From a virus: a DNA stretch of 32,598 nt. Positions within the stretch are counted from its first letter, which is position 1. The number at the start of each line of letters is the position of its first letter. Below, in pieces: positions 25,447 through 31,938 of the stretch. The notes beneath the pieces are model-generated. The model saw only the letters and a list, made by a program, of their open reading frames with translations. It made no database searches and was not told where the DNA came from. The position numbers were made by a program, and so were the translations under genes. The stretch is taken from the IMG/VR virus record IMGVR_UViG_3300035157_000195, positions 1-32,598 of that record. One strand, given 5' to 3'.

Positions 25447-27060
25447 ATGGCAGAGTTATTCGGTTTCTCGTTTAAGAAGAAGGTTCAGGAGAAGGACAGA
25501 GCTCCTTCTCCAATAGCCCCTTCAAGCGAGGACGGCGCAACCAGTTATATTGCGGGTGGTTACTATGGTCAGTATCTTGATCTAGACGGTAACTTCAAGA
25601 CCGAGTACGATATGGTGAAAAAGTATCGTGAGATGGCGATGCATCCAGAAGTGGATTCAGCTATCGAAGATATTATTCATGAAGCAATCGTTGCTGACAA
25701 GAACGATAGTCCTGTACAAGTTAACTTAGATAATCTCGAAGTTAGCGAAAGTGTCAAGGGGATGATTCGTACAGAGTTTGATTACATTAAAAACTTATTT
25801 GCATTTGATAGTAAAGCCCATGAGATGTTCCGTAGATGGTACATTGATGGGCGTTTATATTATCATAAGGTAATCAATTTAGATGCACCCCAAGATGGTA
25901 TTCTTGAGGTTCGTTATGTTGATCCTTCAAAGATTAAGAAAGTAAGGCAGATCAATAAACCTAAAACTGCAGATGAATTTATGAAGTATGACTTTGGTAA
26001 GTCAGAAGAATACTTCATATACAATCCTAAAGGGTTGAATAATACATCTGCTAATAGTGGAATCAAGATTGCAAAGGATGCTATAACCTATATTACTTCT
26101 GGTATCATGGATACCAATAGAAATATTGTATTATCTTATTTGCATAAGGGTATCAAAGTACTCAATCAACTTAGAATGATTGAAGATTCTTTGGTCATCT
26201 ATCGTATATCTCGTGCACCAGAGCGTAGAATATTCTATATCGACGTAGGTAATCTTCCGAAAGTTAAAGCGGAACAGTATCTTCGTGAAGTTATGGGAAG
26301 ATATCGTAACAAATTAGTATACGATGCTGCCACTGGTGAGATAAGAGACGATAGAAAATACATGTCTATGATGGAAGATTTCTGGTTACCTCGCCGTGAA
26401 GGTGGTAGAGGAACAGAAATTACCACACTTCCAGGGGGTCAAAACCTTGGAGAGCTTACAGACGTGCAATATTTCCAAACAAAACTTTACAAAGCGTTAA
26501 ATGTTCCTGCTGGTAGATTAGATTCCCAGACATCATTTAACCTTGGTAGATCTTCAGAGATCACTAGAGATGAACTGAAGTTTACTAAGTTTGTAGGAAA
26601 ACTCCGTAAGAAGTTTAGTGATATCTTCCAAGATACATTAAAAACTCAACTCATTCTTAAGGGTGTTATTACTCCTGAAGATTGGGAGGATATGAAAGAG
26701 CATATTCAGTATGACTATCTCTATGATAATCATTTCACGGAACTCAAGAACCTTGAGATGATGAATGAGAAATTAAATGTCATTGCTGCAATGGATCCTT
26801 TCGTTGGTAAGTATTTCTCTACGGAATATATCCGTACTCAGATTCTTGGTCAGACTGAAACTGAGATACAAGAAATAGATGCAGAGATGGCTGATGATAT
26901 CAAGAATGGACTTGCATTAGCACCTTCAGATCTACTTGCAATGGACGTTCAAAGCATGGAAACCGACCAGGCTGCTGCGGAACAGGACGTAGAATTGAAG
27001 AAGGCTCAGACCAAGCAAGCACTCAAACCCGCGCCTCAAAAAGCAAACGGTAATAAATAA
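25447..27060 (+). CDS. gp20: Portal vertex protein gp20
   Basis: 537 residues versus 524 in T4. Typical portal segments: YREMAMHPEVDSAIEDIIHE, MFRRWYIDGRLYYHKV, RVVYRISRAPERR-like VIYRISRAPERRIFYIDVGN, DDRKYMSMMEDFWLPRREGG, and RGTEITTLPGGQNLGEL. The C-terminal ELKNLEMMNEKLNVIAAMDP and FVGKYFSTEYIRTQILGQ helices also fit. Twelve copies form the ring at one head vertex through which gp17 drives DNA and to which the neck binds. The last 50 residues are Ala/Lys/Gln-rich and variable. This gene is widely used as a marker for cyanomyoviruses, and the sequence here is wholly in keeping with that group. Confidence 0.97.
   Translation: MAELFGFSFKKKVQEKDRAPSPIAPSSEDGATSYIAGGYYGQYLDLDGNFKTEYDMVKKYREMAMHPEVDSAIEDIIHEAIVADKNDSPVQVNLDNLEVSESVKGMIRTEFDYIKNLFAFDSKAHEMFRRWYIDGRLYYHKVINLDAPQDGILEVRYVDPSKIKKVRQINKPKTADEFMKYDFGKSEEYFIYNPKGLNNTSANSGIKIAKDAITYITSGIMDTNRNIVLSYLHKGIKVLNQLRMIEDSLVIYRISRAPERRIFYIDVGNLPKVKAEQYLREVMGRYRNKLVYDAATGEIRDDRKYMSMMEDFWLPRREGGRGTEITTLPGGQNLGELTDVQYFQTKLYKALNVPAGRLDSQTSFNLGRSSEITRDELKFTKFVGKLRKKFSDIFQDTLKTQLILKGVITPEDWEDMKEHIQYDYLYDNHFTELKNLEMMNEKLNVIAAMDPFVGKYFSTEYIRTQILGQTETEIQEIDAEMADDIKNGLALAPSDLLAMDVQSMETDQAAAEQDVELKKAQTKQALKPAPQKANGNK
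27052..27059 (+). promoter_or_regulatory. Late promoter box AATAAATA
   Basis: AATAAATA overlaps the end of gp20 (aat aaa taa) and is 21 bases before the ATG at 27081. Same arrangement as at 8144 and 25414, where the box spans the upstream stop codon. Confidence 0.5.
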
Positions 27061-27080
27061 ATTACAGACAACGTTACATT

Positions 27081-27386
27081 ATGGCTACACAAGAACGAGA
27101 AATCGTTGATTTACTTTGGGATGGTGGACAGGATGCTGATGCACTGGACAAGCTCAAAGATATGTTGCAAGTGAAAGCTGCTGCTGCAGTGGACGCTAGT
27201 AAACTGGACGTTGCTAATCGCATGTTTCCACACGTTCCCGATGAGGGTAACGTAAATGCTAGGGAAACAGGTCTGCCACCAGAGGGTGAAGCTTCACCTG
27301 AAGAGACGGCAGATGTGATCAACCGCAATCCAGATGAAAACGAAACTAAGGAAGACGATGATGAAACTGATCACGGAACAAATTGA
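27081..27386 (+). CDS. Putative prohead core protein (gp67-like), 101 aa
   Basis: A small acidic protein in the slot where T4 has genes 67 and 68 (between 20 and 21). Residues 5-55 are helical (EREIVDLLWDGGQDADALDK, then MLQVKAAAAVDASKLDVANRMF) and the last 40 residues are Glu/Asp-rich and probably disordered (ETKEDDDETDHGTN). T4 gp67 is likewise small and very acidic and helps form the scaffold core. Sequence identity to gp67 is not something I can see, so the name rests on position, size and charge. Its 3' end overlaps the gp21 start by 26 bases. Confidence 0.55.
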   Translation: MATQEREIVDLLWDGGQDADALDKLKDMLQVKAAAAVDASKLDVANRMFPHVPDEGNVNARETGLPPEGEASPEETADVINRNPDENETKEDDDETDHGTN

Positions 27387-28008
27387 ACCCGTTGAAGTTC
27401 TAACCGAAGATAAGGACGGTAAGAAAGACACCTACATTAAGGGTGTATTTTTGCAGACCGAGATCACTAACCGCAATGGTCGTATGTACAAGTACGATAC
27501 TATGCAGCGTGAAGTCAGCAAGTACAATGAGGAGTTCATCCAACGCGGAAGAGCACTCGGAGAACTTGGTCATCCTGAAGGTCCAACTATAAACTTGGAT
27601 CGTGTTTCACATAAGATAGTTGAGTTAACACCAGAAGGTAAAAACTTTATTGGAAAGGCGAAACTACTAGAAACCCCTATGGGTAAGATCGCAAAGAACT
27701 TGCTTGAGGAAGGGGTACAACTCGGTGTGTCTTCCAGAGGTCTAGGCTCTCTTAAAAAAGAGGGTACAACATCTGTGGTCGCCGATGACTTCATTCTTTC
27801 AACAGCAGCAGATATAGTTGCTGATCCTTCCGCACCTGATGCTTTTGTTCAGGGAATATATGAAGGGAAGGAATGGGCTTTGGTTGATGGCCAAATTAAA
27901 GAAGCACAAATCGAGGCAGTCAAGGAATCACTTGACAACGCACCCTCACTTGAGGAACTTGCTGAGAGAAAGATCCGCGCATTTGATCAGTTTCTCAGAA
28001 GTTTGTGA
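27361..28008 (+). CDS. gp21: Prohead core protease gp21
   Basis: I choose ATG 27361 (MKLITEQIE, the usual opening in cyanophage gp21) rather than 27334, which adds nine residues inside the upstream gene. This gives 215 residues, like T4 gp21 (212). The catalytic region is clear: GELGHPEGP (67-75, His71) and GVSSRGLGSL (122-131, Ser124/125), matching T4 His85 and Ser140. The FLQTEITNRNGRMY segment (30-43) and DPSAPDAFV (155-163) are also conserved. The enzyme cleaves gp22, gp23 and other head proteins after (I/L)-x-E during maturation, then digests itself. Translational coupling to the core gene fits joint assembly in the prohead. Confidence 0.94.
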   Translation: MKLITEQIEPVEVLTEDKDGKKDTYIKGVFLQTEITNRNGRMYKYDTMQREVSKYNEEFIQRGRALGELGHPEGPTINLDRVSHKIVELTPEGKNFIGKAKLLETPMGKIAKNLLEEGVQLGVSSRGLGSLKKEGTTSVVADDFILSTAADIVADPSAPDAFVQGIYEGKEWALVDGQIKEAQIEAVKESLDNAPSLEELAERKIRAFDQFLRSL

Positions 28009-28010
28009 TT

Positions 28011-28018
28011 TATAAATA
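28011..28018 (+). promoter_or_regulatory. Late promoter box TATAAATA (exact T4 consensus) upstream of gp22
   Basis: TATAAATA lies two bases after the gp21 stop and 49 bases before the gp22 ATG, with AAGGAG at 28054-28059 as ribosome site. A strong promoter at this point suits the two most abundant head proteins, gp22 and gp23. Confidence 0.72.
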
Positions 28019-28067
28019 AATTATAGAAATTACCCCGTTTAATTTTATCCAGTAAGGAGTTACTTAA

Positions 28068-29123
28068 ATGTCTACTATTGATGAAAAATTTCAAAAGGTG
28101 ATCGCAGAAAAGGCGGCTCCTGAGAAAACAATCGAGGAAGATGCCGCAGTCGGCGATGCAGCCATCAAGAAAGGCGCAGTACCTCAACAGAAATCCGACC
28201 TAAAAAATAGTGCTATCGAAGTCGGTGGAAGCACAAAAGAAAAGCCTGAAGGACCAGATAACGTAGGCGCAAAAGCCGCTGCTCCTGTAGGTGCTACAAA
28301 AGATTCTACAATTCAAACAAAGCCAAGTGGTGCTTCACCTAGTCTTCCAGGTGGACTTTCTGCTAAGATCTTTGATGATGTAGAAAAAGAAGGAGAGACA
28401 ATCTCCGAAACAGAAGTCAAAGAGGACATCGCTGCTGTACTTGCAGGTGCCGATCTTGACGAAGAATTCCAAAAGAAAGCAACAACTGTTTTTGAAGCCG
28501 CTGTACATGCTAAGGTACAAGAGCAAGTTGCTGGACTTAAGGAAACCGCAGAGACCAGAATTGGTGAAGAACTTGAAAAGATCAAAGAAGAGTTCGCTGG
28601 TCGCGTAGAGAATTTCCTCTCATATGCTTGTGAAGAGTGGATGACTGAGAACGAACTTGCTGTAGAAGCAGGTCTTCGTGCTGAAGTCACCGAAGCATTC
28701 ATGGGTGGATTAAAGAAATTGTTCGTTGAAAGCAACATCAATCTTCCAGATGAGAAGCTTGATGCAGTTGCTGAGATGAGCGAGAAACTTGATGAAATGG
28801 AGACCCGTCTTAACGAACAAGTTGAGAAGAACGTTGGACTGCATGAGAAGGTAGCAACCTATCGTAAAAATGAGATTTTGACAGAACTATCCAGAGGACT
28901 TGCTGAAGTCCAGAAGGACAAGTTTACCTCTCTAGCTGAAGCAGTCGAGTTCAAAACTGAAGAGACGTATCGTGAAAAGCTTGGACAAATCAAAGAGAGT
29001 TACTTTGGTGCTAAGTCACCTGAAGTAGCAGAAGAAATCTCTTCTGAAGAGCCAGCAAAAGTTGAAGCACCTTTATCAGAATCAATGACATCTTATGTCG
29101 CTGAACTGGCAAAGAGGCTCTAA
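28068..29123 (+). CDS. gp22: Prohead scaffold protein gp22
   Basis: 351 residues. It is strongly helical and acidic with long coiled-coil stretches (LDEEFQKKATTVFEAAVHAK, then TRIGEELEKIKEEFAGRVEN and LDEMETRLNEQVEKNVGLHEK), as expected of the T4 scaffold core. The segment with SYACEEWMTENELAVEAGLRAE is a conserved gp22 hallmark. It ends with MTSYVAELAKRL, the typical C-terminal helix in this family. The first 110 residues are Ala/Lys/Pro-rich, low complexity and longer than in T4. The protein forms the inner scaffold for capsid assembly and is degraded by gp21. It immediately precedes gp23. Confidence 0.92.
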   Translation: MSTIDEKFQKVIAEKAAPEKTIEEDAAVGDAAIKKGAVPQQKSDLKNSAIEVGGSTKEKPEGPDNVGAKAAAPVGATKDSTIQTKPSGASPSLPGGLSAKIFDDVEKEGETISETEVKEDIAAVLAGADLDEEFQKKATTVFEAAVHAKVQEQVAGLKETAETRIGEELEKIKEEFAGRVENFLSYACEEWMTENELAVEAGLRAEVTEAFMGGLKKLFVESNINLPDEKLDAVAEMSEKLDEMETRLNEQVEKNVGLHEKVATYRKNEILTELSRGLAEVQKDKFTSLAEAVEFKTEETYREKLGQIKESYFGAKSPEVAEEISSEEPAKVEAPLSESMTSYVAELAKRL

Positions 29124-29161
29124 TACTGTAAACCCAAAAAACAAATTTCGGAGTATCTAGC

Positions 29162-30532
29162 ATGTTTAATGCAGAACAACTCCAAGAGAAGTGGGCACCA
29201 GTACTTAACCATGATGGTCTTCCTGAAATTAAGGACAACTATCGTAAGTCGGTAACCGCAATTCTTTTGGAGAACCAAGAGAAGGCACTACAAGAAGAAC
29301 GTGCCGTTCTTACAGAGGCACCAACAAACGTTGGTCCAATCAACACTCAGACAACAGGTTCTGGTGCAGTATATGGTTTCGACCCTATCCTCATCAGCTT
29401 GATCCGTCGTGCTATGCCTAAGCTAATTGCTTATGACATCGCTGGCGTTCAACCAATGTCAGGTCCAACTGGACTCATCTTCGCAATGCGTTCTCGCTAC
29501 ACCAACCAAACTGGTGGAGAAGCATTCTTCAATGAGCCAGACGCTCAGTTCTCTGGTACTAAAGGTGGTACACCTCCAACAGCTACTACAGAGAAAAACC
29601 CAGGTCTTATCAACGACGCAACTGGTGGTGGTACAACTGCTACTAACTATGACCTTGCTTCTAGCAAGTTCTCTACAGGCGATCTTGAAGGACTAGGCGA
29701 TGGACAAGCTGGTAATGCCTTCATGGAAATGGCATTCAGCATCGACCGTATTGCTGTAGAAGCAAAAGGTCGTGCCCTAAGAGCTGACTACTCAGTTGAA
29801 CTTGCTCAAGACTTGAAAGCAATCCACGGATTAGATGCCGAGTCTGAACTAGCAAACATTCTTTCAACAGAGATCCTTGCTGAAATCAACCGTGAAGTTG
29901 TACGTACTGTTTACCGTGGTGCTAAGCCAGGTGCTCAGGCAAACGTAGCAAACCAAGGTGTATTCGACCTTGACGTTGACAGTAATGGTAGATGGTCTGT
30001 TGAGAAATTCAAAGGTCTTCTATTCCAGATCGAAAGAGATGCCAACGCAATCGCACAGGAAACTCGTCGCGGGAAGGGCAACATCATCGTAACATCCGCT
30101 GACGTTGCATCTGCTCTTGCTATGAGTGGAACTCTTGACTATGATTCAGGTATCACTGGAGCAACTGGTGGACTTGGAGAAGTTGATGACACAGGTAACA
30201 CATTCGTTGGAACACTCAACGGTCGTTACAAGGTATACATCGACCCATATTCAGCTAACGTAAGTTCTGATCAGTACTACGTTGTTGGTTACAAAGGATC
30301 CAATGCATACGATGCTGGATTATTCTACTGTCCTTATGTACCTCTCCAGATGTACAGAGCGATTGGTCAGGATTCATTCCAACCACGTATCGGGTTTAAA
30401 ACTCGTTACGGAATGGTTCTTAACCCATTTGCTAAGGGACTTGCTGCTCTATCTGATTCAGATCCACAAGCAGCTGGTAACCTCAACGCTAACGCTTACT
30501 ACAGAAGAGTTAGAGTTGCAAACCTAATGTAA
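29162..30532 (+). CDS. gp23: Major capsid protein gp23
   Basis: 456 residues, in the cyanophage range (T4 has 521). Conserved segments include QLQEKWAPVLNHDGLPEI, DPILISLIRRAMPKLIAYDI, GVQPMSGPTGLIFAMRSRY, VEAKGRALRADYSVELAQDL, and FYCPYVPLQMYRAIGQDSF near the end, with the final ANAYYRRVRVANL. The HK97 fold is expected. A gp21 cleavage site fits LTE-A at residues 50-53, which would remove a 52-residue propeptide. GGAG at 29150-29153 is the ribosome site. The gene uses more GC-ending codons (aac, gac, ttc) than the fibre genes, in keeping with high expression. A strong terminator follows 21 bases after the stop. Confidence 0.98.
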   Translation: MFNAEQLQEKWAPVLNHDGLPEIKDNYRKSVTAILLENQEKALQEERAVLTEAPTNVGPINTQTTGSGAVYGFDPILISLIRRAMPKLIAYDIAGVQPMSGPTGLIFAMRSRYTNQTGGEAFFNEPDAQFSGTKGGTPPTATTEKNPGLINDATGGGTTATNYDLASSKFSTGDLEGLGDGQAGNAFMEMAFSIDRIAVEAKGRALRADYSVELAQDLKAIHGLDAESELANILSTEILAEINREVVRTVYRGAKPGAQANVANQGVFDLDVDSNGRWSVEKFKGLLFQIERDANAIAQETRRGKGNIIVTSADVASALAMSGTLDYDSGITGATGGLGEVDDTGNTFVGTLNGRYKVYIDPYSANVSSDQYYVVGYKGSNAYDAGLFYCPYVPLQMYRAIGQDSFQPRIGFKTRYGMVLNPFAKGLAALSDSDPQAAGNLNANAYYRRVRVANLM

Positions 30533-30553
30533 TTCATATTGCATATTCAACAC

Positions 30554-30581
30554 AAAGAGACCCTACGGGGTCTCTTTTTTT
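30554..30581 (+). terminator. Rho-independent terminator after gp23
   Basis: A perfect 10-bp stem (AAAGAGACCC with GGGTCTCTTT, loop TACG) runs straight into a T-tract. It lies 21 bases past the gp23 stop and would end the strong gp22/gp23 transcript. Confidence 0.92.
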
Positions 30582-30583
30582 GT

Positions 30584-30590
30584 CTAAATA
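30584..30590 (+). promoter_or_regulatory. Late promoter box CTAAATA after the gp23 terminator
   Basis: CTAAATA begins three bases after the terminator T-tract and 20 bases before the ATG at 30611, so the synthetase-like gene and tRNA have their own late start independent of gp23. Confidence 0.6.
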
Positions 30591-30610
30591 AACTAGTTTG
30601 ACTAAAAATA

Positions 30611-31414
30611 ATGACTGCACTAATTGACCCAAAAAAGTATACTAAGACACTTGACCTATTGAGGTCATTTTTTTTGTCTAGAGGTTTCCTTGAGGTACAT
30701 ACACAGAACCGTTTAAGTATCCTTGCTGCTTGTGAAGATCCAGAAACAGTAGCAACTTATGAATATAACGGTGAAGTATGGCCGTTACCACAGACAGGAC
30801 AGATGTGGTTGGAATATGAACTACTTAAGAATCCAGAAGTACCTGGTTTCTTTTGCTTATCCACTTCATACAGACAAGAACCAAACCCAGTTGAAGGTAG
30901 ACATGAAGTAATCTTTCCCATGTTTGAGTTTGAAATGCACGGTGGTGTAGAAGAACTGGAAGAGATGGAAAAGGATTTAGTCGCACACTTAGGTATTGAA
31001 TTTATGGATTCCCATGTTAAACCATATAAGAAATGGGCAGGAATTTTTGGTCATGAAGAATTAGATCATGACGATGAAGAAAAAATTCAAACAGGTATGA
31101 TTACAGAATTCCCTGAGTGGACATCTCCATTCTGGAATATGGCAAGGTATGATGATGGTAAAACCAGTAAAAAGATTGATGTAATCTTAAATGGTATGGA
31201 AACTATTGGATCTGCTGAACGTAGTACTGATAAGAAACAGATGCGTGATACATTCCATACTATATCTGATGGTGAATATGCTAATCTACTTTACAAATTA
31301 TTTGGTAAGGAAAGAGTAGAAAAAGAACTAGAAGAGTTCCTTGAGTTCGACTTCTTCCCTAGAAGTGGTGGAGGGATAGGAGTTACACGTATCATGCAAG
31401 CAATCCCTGATTAG
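30611..31414 (+). CDS. Stand-alone class II aminoacyl-tRNA-synthetase-like catalytic core (Asp/Asn/Lys type)
   Basis: 267 residues, little more than one catalytic domain. All three class II motifs are visible: motif 1 around FFLSRGFLEVHTQ (20-32, with Gln in place of the usual Pro), motif 2 STSYRQEP...RHEVIFPMFEFE (84-108, Arg88, Glu90, Arg97-His98), and motif 3 SGGGIGVTRIM (252-262, Arg260). The segment IDVILNGMETIGSAERS (189-205) matches the class IIb xNGxE...GSxxR strand of AspRS/AsnRS/LysRS. The N-terminal OB anticodon-binding domain of that subclass is absent, and there is no insertion. Such truncated paralogues include AsnA-like asparagine synthetases of AsnRS descent and EpmA-like lysyl ligases. 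A tRNA with an Asn anticodon starts nine bases downstream, which suggests but does not prove a functional link. Confidence 0.8.
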   Translation: MTALIDPKKYTKTLDLLRSFFLSRGFLEVHTQNRLSILAACEDPETVATYEYNGEVWPLPQTGQMWLEYELLKNPEVPGFFCLSTSYRQEPNPVEGRHEVIFPMFEFEMHGGVEELEEMEKDLVAHLGIEFMDSHVKPYKKWAGIFGHEELDHDDEEKIQTGMITEFPEWTSPFWNMARYDDGKTSKKIDVILNGMETIGSAERSTDKKQMRDTFHTISDGEYANLLYKLFGKERVEKELEEFLEFDFFPRSGGGIGVTRIMQAIPD

Positions 31415-31422
31415 GGATTCTT

Positions 31423-31507
31423 TGTGAGGTGGCGAAACGGTAAACGCTCTAGTCTGTTTAACTAGTGTCTCTGGCGGGACTTGTAGGTTCGACTCCTACC
31501 CTCACAG
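31423..31507 (+). tRNA. tRNA with GTT (Asn) anticodon and long variable arm
   Basis: A complete cloverleaf can be folded. The acceptor is TGTGAGG/CCTCACA (31423-31429 with 31500-31506), followed by discriminator G at 31507. The D arm is GCG/CGC (31432-31434, 31445-31447). The anticodon stem CTAGT/ACTAG has a seven-base loop CTGTTTA, anticodon GTT at 31456-31458. The variable arm has 17 bases with a five-pair stem (31467-31471 with 31476-31480). The T arm is GTAGG/CCTAC with loop TTCGACT. CCA is not encoded. U1-A72 and G73 are bacterial tRNA-Asn traits. The long variable arm and the TGGCG...GGTA D-arm look like tRNA-Leu or Ser. Base 37 is T, where a purine is usual. Asn is the best call from the anticodon. 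Confidence 0.82.
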
Positions 31508-31618
31508 TTAAAACAATATTTATGCTATAGGTATAAACTCGTAGGCATTTCTTTTTGTTAAATGTATCGGTAAATACTGTGCGAATTTCCATACATAGTA
31601 GTAGAATTGGAGAGCAAG
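31508..31618 (+). other. Gap between tRNA and leader ORF; possible late promoter GTAAATA
   Basis: The 111 bases hold no convincing coding sequence. GTAAATA at 31570-31576 is a one-base variant of the late box, 42 bases before the ATG at 31619, and is a weak candidate promoter. No terminator hairpin follows the tRNA, so it is probably co-transcribed with downstream genes. Confidence 0.3.
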
Positions 31619-31678
31619 ATGAACCCAAATCATTTTGTTATGGAGTTCAATTTTTTAAGGGAGGTGCCTCGTGCATAA
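31619..31678 (+). CDS. Possible 19-residue leader peptide
   Basis: ATG at 31619 opens a 19-codon ORF (MNPNHFVMEFNFLREVPRA) with a GGAG eight bases upstream. It ends eight bases inside the next gene, whose Shine-Dalgarno site lies in its codons 13-16. This layout would couple translation of the two. It may equally be a chance ORF in the leader of the next gene; I rate it as tentative. Confidence 0.3.
   Translation: MNPNHFVMEFNFLREVPRA
31657..31666 (+). promoter_or_regulatory. Strong Shine-Dalgarno AAGGGAGGTG deciding a GTG start
   Basis: AAGGGAGGTG is nearly complementary to the 16S anti-SD, and the spacing from GGAGG to GTG 31671 is six bases. It supports translation from this GTG rather than from the ATG at 31728. 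Confidence 0.65.
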
Positions 31679-31850
31679 CATAGTCTCGCAAAATCAACTA
31701 GGCAGTTGGAATCGGATCGATAGTAGTATGACCCAATTAAGCGAAGATACCGCAACGATAGAGAAGATCGATGATTATTTTGAGTGCCTCATAGAATGTG
31801 AAGACTTACCCGCCTCGTGTAAATCAATCTGTAAAAACGTATTCGATTAG
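31671..31850 (+). CDS. Small four-cysteine protein with twin CX3C motif, 59 aa
   Basis: Starts at GTG 31671 after a strong ribosome site and ends TAG 31850; a shorter product would start at ATG 31728 (40 aa). The C-terminal half is a helical hairpin pattern with Cys39-x3-Cys43, six residues, then Cys50-x3-Cys54 (ECLIEC and SCKSIC). This could form two disulfides or bind one metal ion. The N-terminal 20 residues are polar and may be poorly ordered. It is followed by an intrinsic terminator, so it closes its transcript. No family recognised. The spacing and charge pattern, and a GC-balanced codon use, argue for a real gene. Confidence 0.6.
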   Translation: MHNIVSQNQLGSWNRIDSSMTQLSEDTATIEKIDDYFECLIECEDLPASCKSICKNVFD

Positions 31851-31876
31851 AACCATGCACTGAAAACTTTAAGTTT

Positions 31877-31904
31877 GAGGGGGTCGAAAGACCCTCTTTT
31901 TTTA
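31877..31904 (+). terminator. Rho-independent terminator
   Basis: The stem AGGGGGTC/GACCCTCT (one G-T pair) with a GAAA tetraloop is followed by a T-run. It lies 26 bases after the four-cysteine gene and just ahead of the next late promoter box. Confidence 0.9.
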
Positions 31905-31909
31905 TGTCT

Positions 31910-31916
31910 CTAAATA
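31910..31916 (+). promoter_or_regulatory. Late promoter box CTAAATA
   Basis: CTAAATA directly follows the terminator at 31877-31904 and lies 22 bases before the ATG at 31939. Same terminator-promoter pairing as at 30554-30590. Confidence 0.6.
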
Positions 31917-31938
31917 ATACGGAGACCTGCGTGAACTA

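Noticed and set aside
27334-27360. Upstream ATG 27334 as start of gp21
   Set aside because: It adds nine basic residues and lies inside the core gene; MKLITEQ at 27361 is the conserved gp21 opening.
31448-31465. Reading the tRNA as tRNA-Leu with anticodon TAA from the TTTAA in the loop
   Set aside because: Stem CTAGT/ACTAG is perfect and fixes a seven-base loop CTGTTTA with anticodon GTT; shifting to TAA destroys the stem.
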